In this document: piece after piece, positions 7,586-12,979 of the stretch
Layout: each line of letters begins with the position of its first letter
Position numbering within the stretch: position 1 is the stretch's first letter
From: Pseudomonadota bacterium
GTDB lineage: Bacteria; Pseudomonadota; Gammaproteobacteria; Burkholderiales; Gallionellaceae
Assembly (NCBI GenBank): GCA_021783855.1
Contig: JAJXTL010000075.1
Span: 1 to 12,979 of the forward strand
Length of the DNA: 12,979 nucleotides
Direction of reading: 5' to 3'
Position numbers and translations under genes: made by a program
Notes under the pieces: model-generated
Databases searched by the model: none
What the model was told of the DNA's origin: nothing
What the model saw: the letters and a program-made list of their open reading frames with translations, nothing else

Positions 7586-7822
7586 CGGCAGCTAAAACAA
7601 TACGAAGCTAACCCCTTTGGCAGTTCGGTTATAATTGTTCCGGAGGTGTTATTTTTAAAAGCCTGGGCTGTGTTCCAGTAGCGAAAAATAAAGAAGATTA
7701 TTTTCGCCAAAGTTTGGCAGCGCTCAATTAAAAAACGGTGTATTTTGTTCCTTGAGTTGCTGCACGACATGGAACAAGCCATTGCTGATACGACAAAGAC
7801 AAGGTGCAGAAAAGTAAATCCG
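7586..7822 (+). promoter_or_regulatory. A+T-rich leader upstream of the dCTP deaminase-like gene
   Basis: This 237-bp gap holds several signals. A perfect TATAAT lies at 7630-7635, with no good -35 at 17 bp. A near-perfect Shine-Dalgarno CGGAGGTG at 7641-7648 is followed by no ATG, GTG or TTG at normal spacing. An inverted repeat GCGAAAAATAA (7681-7691) pairs with TTATTTTCGC (7698-7707), 10 bp with one bulge. It is followed at once by the palindrome GCCAAA-g-TTTGGC (7706-7718). A 26-codon frame starting with ATT at 7651 runs to TAA at 7729-7731. The arrangement suggests an operator or a structured leader, but no known riboswitch is recognised. Confidence 0.35.
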
Positions 7823-9028
7823 ATGAATGAAGTAATAACGAAAAACGATTCAACGGCCCATCCTGGTTTGATAGCGCCGACACGCGGGGGCGACTACACC
7901 GGCATCCTTCCGAGTCAGAAGATCAATGAGATGCTGAATAGCGGCGAGGTCAGCACGATGATGCCGTTGGATCACGACCAAATCCAGCCGGCCAGCATAG
8001 ACCTGCGCCTCGGCGATTGCGCATACCCCGTAGATACCAGTTTTCTTCCCGGTAAGGGAATGAAAGTGCTCGATAAACTGAAACAGCTCGACGAGCGCTT
8101 TGCCGACTTCAAAATCGATCTCAGCAAGGGCGCCGTGCTTGAAAAGGGGCGCGTATACGTTATTCCTCTTCTGGAATCCATTAATCTCAGAAGTGACGTT
8201 GCTGCCTTTGCCAACCCGAAGAGCTCGACGGGCAGACTGGATATTTTGACACGCTTGATTGCCGATGAAGCGACCAGTTTTGACCAGGTAAGCGAGGGAT
8301 ATAAGGGTAAGCTGTTTATAGAGGTCGCCCCGCGGAGTTTCAGTATCGTGGTCAAAACGGGCACCCGCCTGAACCAGCTAAGATTTCGCCGCACGCGGGG
8401 AGAGGGAGCTAAAGCCATCGCGGCATCGGAATGGAAAAAGCTTCTCGATGAAGGCCAGATTGTCGATTCCAGTGATCACGAGACAAACGCGAGATCGATC
8501 AAAACGGGTTTATTACCTTTCACTGTGGATTTGAAAGGCTCAGGAAGTGAAGGTAGCATCATCGGATACCGCTCGAAGAAACATGCCAAACGCATTGATC
8601 TGGAAAGGCGGGATTACGATCCGCTGGATTTCTGGGAGCCTATCCTTTATCACAAGACCTCCTCGCTGATATTGGATCCCGATGAATTCTATATTCTCAT
8701 GACGAAAGAAGCGATTGCAGTGCCGCCGGAATATGCGGCCGAGATGCTGCCGTACGACACCCGTGCGGGCGAATTCCGGGTGCATTATGCCGGTTTTTTT
8801 GATCCCGGATTCGGCTGGAGCGCCAAGGCAACTAAAGCGGGAAGCAGCAGGGGCGTTCTGGAAGTGCGTTCACACGAAGTACCCTTCCTGCTCGAACATG
8901 GACAGACAGTCGGATGGCTGCGCTATGAGCGTATGGCAGCTCGGCCCGAGCTTCTGTACGGACAGGACATCAACTCAAACTATCAAGGACAAAGCCTTAA
9001 ATTAGCCAAGCAGTTCAAGCAACTGTGA
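7823..9028 (+). CDS. Two-domain 2'-deoxycytidine 5'-triphosphate deaminase-like protein
   Basis: This is a member of the long dCTP deaminase family (tandem dUTPase-like folds, as in many alphaproteobacteria). These enzymes deaminate dCTP to dUTP for thymidylate synthesis. The protein is 401 aa from the ATG at 7823. Domain 1 (about 25-190) has GILPSQKI, QIQPASIDLRLG (53-64), the active-site-like PKSSTGR (132-138) and GYKGKLFIEV, with E167 at the catalytic glutamate position. Domain 2 (about 285-372) has AGFFDPGFGW (323-332), GVLEV with E347, and HGQTVGWLRYE, but YDTRAGEF where Ser-Ser-x-x-Arg would be expected. The C-terminal NYQGQ resembles the lid peptide of other deaminases. Domain 1 is therefore probably the catalytic one (inference). 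No start has a good ribosome binding site; in-frame alternatives are ATG 7769 and TTG 7745. The gene is single, with no partner genes adjacent. Confidence 0.87.
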   Translation: MNEVITKNDSTAHPGLIAPTRGGDYTGILPSQKINEMLNSGEVSTMMPLDHDQIQPASIDLRLGDCAYPVDTSFLPGKGMKVLDKLKQLDERFADFKIDLSKGAVLEKGRVYVIPLLESINLRSDVAAFANPKSSTGRLDILTRLIADEATSFDQVSEGYKGKLFIEVAPRSFSIVVKTGTRLNQLRFRRTRGEGAKAIAASEWKKLLDEGQIVDSSDHETNARSIKTGLLPFTVDLKGSGSEGSIIGYRSKKHAKRIDLERRDYDPLDFWEPILYHKTSSLILDPDEFYILMTKEAIAVPPEYAAEMLPYDTRAGEFRVHYAGFFDPGFGWSAKATKAGSSRGVLEVRSHEVPFLLEHGQTVGWLRYERMAARPELLYGQDINSNYQGQSLKLAKQFKQL

Positions 9029-9140
9029 AGCTGGTAATAGCAGCAGGCAGGCACAAGGACAGGCAGCCGGATTGCCGCGACGGACAACCGCCCTGCCGGC
9101 CGCTTGTTAACGCCAGCATGACAACCGAACGTTGAGAACA

Positions 9141-10469
9141 TCAAAAGGTCGGCGAAGGAGGCCTTTGAGTCGGATGGGTGTTTGGTATTGATCGTGCGTA
9201 AATTGAGGCGGGGTGTAACACCGACGAGATGTAATAACCTGCCAAACTTGACAGCACCAATGCGGGTACAAGATCATATCCGGAGGTCATTTCGCTGACC
9301 ATTATCACCGCGGTAAGTGGCGCGTGAGTGACAGCCGCTAGAAACGCGCTCATGCCAACCAATGTAAAAGCGGTCACAGACACAGAGGGTAGAAAAAACT
9401 GCGTTATGCCGCCCGCCAGTGTGCCCAGTGCCGCACCGATAAACAGTGTTGGCGTAAACACCCCGCCGACAGCCCCTGAACTGGAAGTCAGCACGGTAGC
9501 GAAAAATTTCAGCAGCATGATCAGCAACACACTCTGCCACAGCCATTGCTGGTGCAACAGGGAGTTTACCGTCGAATAACCGTTCCCCCACACTTCCGGA
9601 CGTATCGCCGACAAGCCGCCGACCGCGAGTCCGGCGAGTGCCATTTTCAACCATAGCGGCATGCGTAATGATGCAAATTTCAGGTGCGCCTTATTCAGCG
9701 CGGCAATGAACAATGGCCCGAACAGGCCCGCCATGACGCCTGTTGCCAGTACAAAAAACAGTTCCGGTATACTTTGCAGCTGACTGGAAGTCGTGGCGAA
9801 AATTGGACCCACGTTGGTTATGTGGCGCACCACCGAATCGGAAATAACTGCGGCCAGCAACAGGGGTCCGAAACTCCCGACGCTAATACTACCCAGTACG
9901 ATTTCCGCCACAAACAGTGCGCCGGCTATCGGCGTGTTGTACGCACCTGCCAGACCCGCTGCTGCGCCACAGGCAACGGCGAAACGCCGTTCACTGTAGG
10001 ACAGTTTAAGTATTTTTCCCGACAAGCCCCCACACAGGGCGGACAACTGTACCATTGAGCCCTCGCGGCCGATTGAACCGCCGGAGATAATGGTTGCTGC
10101 CGATGACAGTGATTTCAAAAGTGTTGATTGCAGCGGTACATCTATACCGGCGATGATGGATTCCATGTAGTCTGATCCATGCTCATTTTTACTGCGCATC
10201 AGGAAATATTGTAAGATCAGCCCTGCAACCAGTCCGCCCAACGCAGGGAAAATGATGCGTCTTTCGGGAGACATGCCGGCGGCGTCAGCCACCAGCCCAT
10301 TATTTGAAATATACAAAAAAGATTCAAACAGCAACAGGAATTTGTGGAACATCAACACGGCCAGCGCGCCAAGTACCCCCACCAAAACGGCCACGCCCAG
10401 CAGTCTGAGCAATTGAAAATTGCCTCTGTTTTGCGATTCGGGATCTTCAGTAACGGGCAAATCCATCAT
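9141..10469 (-). CDS. ClC-type chloride channel/transporter (ClcB-like)
   Basis: An integral membrane chloride transport protein of 442 aa without cytoplasmic CBS domains. ClC signature sequences in order are: GSDYMESI (98-105) in place of the GSGIP loop; GGSIGREGSMVQL (130-142), with the gating glutamate E136; NTPIAGALFVAEIVLGSI (178-195); GGVFTPTLFIGAALG (335-349); and Y424 in SIYARSI at the position of the central chloride-binding tyrosine. GREGS instead of GREGP and FVAEIVLGSI are features I associate with the ClcB branch. In E. coli ClcA the motif is FIIEE with the inner proton glutamate E203; here that position reads Ile190, so proton coupling is uncertain. The start ATG at 10469 has GAGGA about 8 nt upstream. 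It lies 47 bp after the HD-GYP gene on the same strand and may be cotranscribed with it. No terminator with a T-run is visible at its end. Confidence 0.92.
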   Translation of the reverse strand: MMDLPVTEDPESQNRGNFQLLRLLGVAVLVGVLGALAVLMFHKFLLLFESFLYISNNGLVADAAGMSPERRIIFPALGGLVAGLILQYFLMRSKNEHGSDYMESIIAGIDVPLQSTLLKSLSSAATIISGGSIGREGSMVQLSALCGGLSGKILKLSYSERRFAVACGAAAGLAGAYNTPIAGALFVAEIVLGSISVGSFGPLLLAAVISDSVVRHITNVGPIFATTSSQLQSIPELFFVLATGVMAGLFGPLFIAALNKAHLKFASLRMPLWLKMALAGLAVGGLSAIRPEVWGNGYSTVNSLLHQQWLWQSVLLIMLLKFFATVLTSSSGAVGGVFTPTLFIGAALGTLAGGITQFFLPSVSVTAFTLVGMSAFLAAVTHAPLTAVIMVSEMTSGYDLVPALVLSSLAGYYISSVLHPASIYARSIPNTHPTQRPPSPTF

Positions 10470-10516
10470 TTAACTGATCCTCTTCATATTTTTACGTTTC
10501 AAAAACAATGCTGATT

Positions 10517-11794
10517 TTACGTCGCCCCGTGAAACCGATTCATCGGGGGAAACTCAAAAAAATGTTTTTCGATCAAGCTGCCCAGCATAGCCTCCAGCGC
10601 ACGGTCAGGAGCATGTGCAATCTCTTGATGAAGTGAATAGGCCATTCCCTGGAATACGGGAAACAATTCAGGGTCAAAATGCCCGCCGCTGCCTTGCTTG
10701 AGGATTTCCATGGTCTTATTAAAATCGAAAGGCTGCTTATAAGGGCGTTTCGAGGTGAGCGCATCGAACACATCGACGATCGCAAAGATTCTTGCATTTA
10801 ACGGAATTGCATTCCCTTGCAGGCCCTTCATGTAACCGCTCCCGTCGAATTTCTCGTGATGAAACTCCACTACGTCTTTTGCCCCCTCCAGCCATTTTGA
10901 TCTGCTGATGATGTCAGAGCCCAGCAGTACATGGGTACGCATCACGGAAAACTCCTCTTCGGTCAGGCTGGCGGATTTGAGCAGAATACTGTCCCTGATA
11001 CCAATTTTACCCACGTCATGCAGAAACGCCCCTGCTATCAGATTCCGGATTTGCGCACTGGTGAGTCCCAGTTTTTCGGCGAAACGAATAGCATAAATAG
11101 TCACCCGGTAATTATGACTATTGGTATCGGAATCCCTCTTCGCAATAGCGCTGCCCAGCACATCCATCAGATCGATGTTGCCCCTGATCAGTTCAAAGGA
11201 GAGTTTGAGCAGTCCCTTGTTGAGAGAAATGATGATGGGGTAGAGCATGATGGTCGTGATAAGGATAACCGCCACGACCAGAAGCAAGGTGCCGATAATG
11301 TCGATTTCGATATTGCGAAAGGTTTCGGCATCGACATGATAGATACCTCCCAAATAACCGATCAACTCCCCACTCTTATCGTGCAGCGGCAACAACAACT
11401 GCAGAAACAATTTCCCGTCGATCAAAGAATTGTCGTAATGGGTGGCATCCTCCATCGCTAAAGGATGAAAGTGTAATTCGAATTTTTTCTCGACGGCCAC
11501 ACCGCGCGGGTTAATCTCGCGCAGAATTTGTTTCCTGTTTTCATCGTAGATCTCGATGGCGATGAAATGACCTTTGAGGAATTCATCTACCCTGTTCTTC
11601 AGGATGTCAATATGGCTGGCACTGCTCCGGTCGAGTTCGTCTGTTAAGAGCCTCGACTCATTGACGGCCAACCCCAACACCAGATTATCCACCTTCTTTA
11701 TTTCCAGATAGGCGACCGCACCGCCGACGATCAGCGACAGCAAGAGCCAACCAATTGACAGGCGTTTGACGATTTTTTTATGAATGTTCTGCAT
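10517..11794 (-). CDS. Membrane-anchored HD-GYP domain protein (putative c-di-GMP phosphodiesterase)
   Basis: HD-GYP proteins hydrolyse cyclic di-GMP. Numbered from the ATG at 11794 (425 aa): membrane segment 1 at about 13-30, a periplasmic sensor-like region at about 35-165, membrane segment 2 at about 166-190, then a cytoplasmic HD-GYP domain at about 205-400. Metal-binding and catalytic signatures are present: AFLHDVGKIGIRD (H259, D260, K263), MRTH (H288), FHHEKFDGSG (H312, H313, D317), ARIFAIVDVFDALTS (D341) and GGHFDPELF. The name-giving GYP reads GYM (320-322), an uncommon change, while all metal ligands I can place are kept, so activity is likely but not certain. The sensor domain is not recognised. 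The start is uncertain: a TTG at 11812 has a closer GGAA, while the ATG at 11794 gives the usual MQNIHKKIV start. It precedes the ClC gene by 47 bp. Confidence 0.9.
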   Translation of the reverse strand: MQNIHKKIVKRLSIGWLLLSLIVGGAVAYLEIKKVDNLVLGLAVNESRLLTDELDRSSASHIDILKNRVDEFLKGHFIAIEIYDENRKQILREINPRGVAVEKKFELHFHPLAMEDATHYDNSLIDGKLFLQLLLPLHDKSGELIGYLGGIYHVDAETFRNIEIDIIGTLLLVVAVILITTIMLYPIIISLNKGLLKLSFELIRGNIDLMDVLGSAIAKRDSDTNSHNYRVTIYAIRFAEKLGLTSAQIRNLIAGAFLHDVGKIGIRDSILLKSASLTEEEFSVMRTHVLLGSDIISRSKWLEGAKDVVEFHHEKFDGSGYMKGLQGNAIPLNARIFAIVDVFDALTSKRPYKQPFDFNKTMEILKQGSGGHFDPELFPVFQGMAYSLHQEIAHAPDRALEAMLGSLIEKHFFEFPPMNRFHGAT

Positions 11795-11929
11795 GCATAT
11801 AAGTAAAGACAATGATTTCCGAACTGAACTTTTTCTCGTTTGGAGCGGCTTCCACTTGCAGATTCTGCGCTACTGGTTGAATATGGCTGACGGCTGGAAC
11901 ACCAGGAGGATCATGATTTATTGAGCGGA

Positions 11930-11950
11930 CACCTTGTTAAAAACAAGGTG
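11930..11950. repeat. Perfect 9-bp inverted repeat (hairpin)
   Basis: CACCTTGTT (11930-11938) and AACAAGGTG (11942-11950) form an uninterrupted 9-bp stem with a 3-nt loop AAA. No T-run follows on either strand, so a standard terminator is unlikely. It could be an operator, part of a mobile element end, or a transcript-stabilising hairpin. Confidence 0.6.
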
Positions 11951-12163
11951 CAATCGAATACAAACCGGCGCGATTGTGACTCATAATCATTCAGCCTGAA
12001 ATTAAATAAAATTTAAGTTGTTGCCTGACGAAAGAGCAGCGCCTAAAAATCGGTTCCCCACCCATCGTGCCGCGAATCAAAGGGAGCGTCGAGCGGAAGT
12101 TCGGTCTTTGGCGCGATGTATTGTACACTGCCCTTGCGGAAATCTTTTCGCGGACAAGCGCTT

Positions 12164-12192
12164 TTGCCGGATTAAAAATTCGTATGCGTAAT
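12164..12192 (+). promoter_or_regulatory. Candidate promoter of the lutA-like gene
   Basis: TTGCCG (12164-12169) and CGTAAT (12187-12192) are separated by 17 bp and each matches 4 of 6 consensus bases. Transcription would begin near 12199, about 42 nt before the ATG. Another -10-like TACACT at 12124-12129 has no good -35. Confidence 0.3.
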
Positions 12193-12240
12193 GTCGCAAG
12201 CGTATAGTTACATCTCGCAACGCAGGCCCGGAGAAAAACA

Positions 12241-12969
12241 ATGCGTGTTGGATTATTTGTCACTTGTCTGGTTGACTCCATGCGCCCCCGCATTGGATTT
12301 GCCGTCATCGAATTACTGGAAGCGGCCGACTGCGAGGTCATCGTACCCGATCGACAAACCTGCTGCGGGCAACCCGGTTACAACTCGGGTGATCGGAAAT
12401 CCGCTCAGGCGCTGGCACTGAAATTCCTCGCCGAATTCGAGTCATTCGATTATGTCGTCCTGCCGTCCGGCTCATGTGCCGGAATGGTACGCGTGCACTA
12501 CCCCGATCTTTTCAAGGACGACCCTGCCCTGCTGGCAAGATTCATCGCACTGGGATCGCGCACTTTCGAGCTGACCGATTTTCTGCATACTATTGCCAAA
12601 CTAAAAAAAATACCCGGCAACTTCAAAGGGACGTTGACCTATCACGATTCATGCTCGGGTCTGCGTGAACTCGACGTCTACCAACAGCCCCGCGCGCTGC
12701 TGGCGTGCATGCCAGAAGTCAGCCTGCACGAGATGGTGGAATCGACCACCTGCTGCGGCTTCGGCGGGACATTCTCGGTCAAGTACGGCGAACTGTCCAC
12801 ACGCATGGCGGACAACAAATGCCGGCACATCACAGACAGCCATGCCCACACCATTACAGGCGGCGATTTGGGTTGTCTGCTCAATATCGAAGGGCGCTTG
12901 CGCCGCAACGGGGATCACACCACCCGTGTGCTGCATATCGCACAAATCCTGGCTGACGAGGAGGCGTAA
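12241..12969 (+). CDS. lutA: Fe-S cluster-binding CCG-domain protein, LutA/YkgE type
   Basis: LutA-type proteins are the CCG-domain subunit of the LutABC system, which oxidises L-lactate to pyruvate and feeds electrons onward; related subunits serve glycolate oxidase (GlcF) and heterodisulfide reductase. The protein is 242 aa, the normal LutA length. Two cysteine-rich CCG units are visible: C9, C41-C42-G43 (TCCGQPGYNSG) and C79 (PSGSCAG); then C138 (YHDSCSG), C171-C172-G173 (CCGFGGTFSVKYGELS) and C212. All are in the places expected for iron-sulfur ligands. GGAG lies 7 nt before the ATG at 12241. The stop overlaps the start of the next gene in TAATG, as expected for a tightly coupled operon. 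Lactate as substrate is inferred from the family; only the first gene of the set is inside the window. Confidence 0.92.
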   Translation: MRVGLFVTCLVDSMRPRIGFAVIELLEAADCEVIVPDRQTCCGQPGYNSGDRKSAQALALKFLAEFESFDYVVLPSGSCAGMVRVHYPDLFKDDPALLARFIALGSRTFELTDFLHTIAKLKKIPGNFKGTLTYHDSCSGLRELDVYQQPRALLACMPEVSLHEMVESTTCCGFGGTFSVKYGELSTRMADNKCRHITDSHAHTITGGDLGCLLNIEGRLRRNGDHTTRVLHIAQILADEEA

Positions 12970-12979
12970 TGCAGAACAA
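12969..12979 (+). CDS. Start of next operon gene, probably LutB/YkgF (partial)
   Basis: An ATG at 12969-12971 overlaps the lutA stop codon (TAATG) and is preceded by GAGGAGG at about 12958-12964. Only Met-Gln-Asn is visible before the window ends. LutB, a ferredoxin-like Fe-S protein, is the usual gene after lutA, so identity is inferred from gene order alone. Confidence 0.5.

Larger units (their letters stand above)
11795..12240. other. Intergenic region between HD-GYP and lutA, no supported gene
   Basis: These 446 bp separate two divergent genes. I see no protein of family character on either strand. They hold a perfect hairpin at 11930-11950, a strong AGGAGG followed by the mini-frame ATG-ATT-TAT-TGA (11913-11924), and promoter-like boxes for lutA near the right end. 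A Fur-like half (ATAATCATT, about 11982-11990) is present but too poor a match overall to call. The bases around 12040-12120 resemble the generic C-rich/G-rich repeats seen between genes in many proteobacteria. Confidence 0.4.

Noticed and set aside
6691..7611. 306-codon open frame on the plus strand inside nnrS
   Set aside because: It is an out-of-frame shadow of NnrS, Cys/Arg/Gly-rich and without family motifs. NnrS is intact in its own frame.
9144..9166. AAAGG...CCTTT hairpin at the end of the ClC gene
   Set aside because: The stem is only 5 bp plus a wobble pair, lies inside the coding end, and has no T-run on the minus strand.
11976..11994. Fur-box-like sequence around ATAATCATT
   Set aside because: Only about 12 of 19 positions match the Fur consensus, and the left half is poor.
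11991..12341. 116-codon minus-strand frame across the gap before lutA
   Set aside because: It overlaps the start of lutA, and its middle resembles the spurious translations produced by intergenic C-rich/G-rich repeats. There is no recognisable domain or ribosome binding site.

Overview
The window looks like chromosomal DNA from a betaproteobacterium. The proteins read most like those of Nitrosomonadales or Gallionellaceae-type organisms. That placement is an inference from protein character and base composition; there is no rRNA here to settle it. Coding sequence has moderately high GC, and two intergenic stretches (about 1660-1910 and 7586-7822) are clearly richer in A+T.

Layout. 1-1547 (+) is the C-terminal part of a malto-oligosyltrehalose synthase (TreY) that enters from the left edge. 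1548-1903 has no gene but holds a 129-bp element with imperfect terminal inverted repeats, which looks like a MITE. On the minus strand, a YajR-like MFS transporter (3915-2536) is followed by ssb (2454-1975), which has its own promoter and a strong intrinsic terminator. A YebC/PmpR-family regulator (4100-4801, +) diverges from the transporter and converges on a lipoamide dehydrogenase-like flavoprotein (6237-4822, -). Divergent from that enzyme is an NnrS-family haem/copper membrane protein (6392-7585, +) with a TTG start. A 237-bp A+T-rich leader with inverted repeats precedes a two-domain dCTP deaminase-like protein (7823-9028, +). A second minus-strand pair follows, transcribed HD-GYP protein first (11794-10517) and ClC chloride transporter second (10469-9141). 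After a 446-bp gap with a perfect 9-bp-stem hairpin, a LutA/YkgE-type Fe-S protein (12241-12969, +) ends the window. Its stop codon overlaps the start of a further gene, probably lutB.

Most of this is ordinary housekeeping and accessory metabolism: trehalose synthesis from glucans, ssDNA binding, nucleotide metabolism, NO tolerance, lactate oxidation, ion transport and c-di-GMP turnover. I found no CRISPR array, defence island, phage module, tRNA or rRNA, and no clear new multi-gene system. The points most worth a second look are the MITE-like element, the tandem deaminase with one apparently degenerate domain and its structured leader, the GYM variant of the HD-GYP motif, the ClC lacking the usual inner proton glutamate, and the vicinal cysteines at the C-terminus of the lipoamide dehydrogenase-like enzyme.
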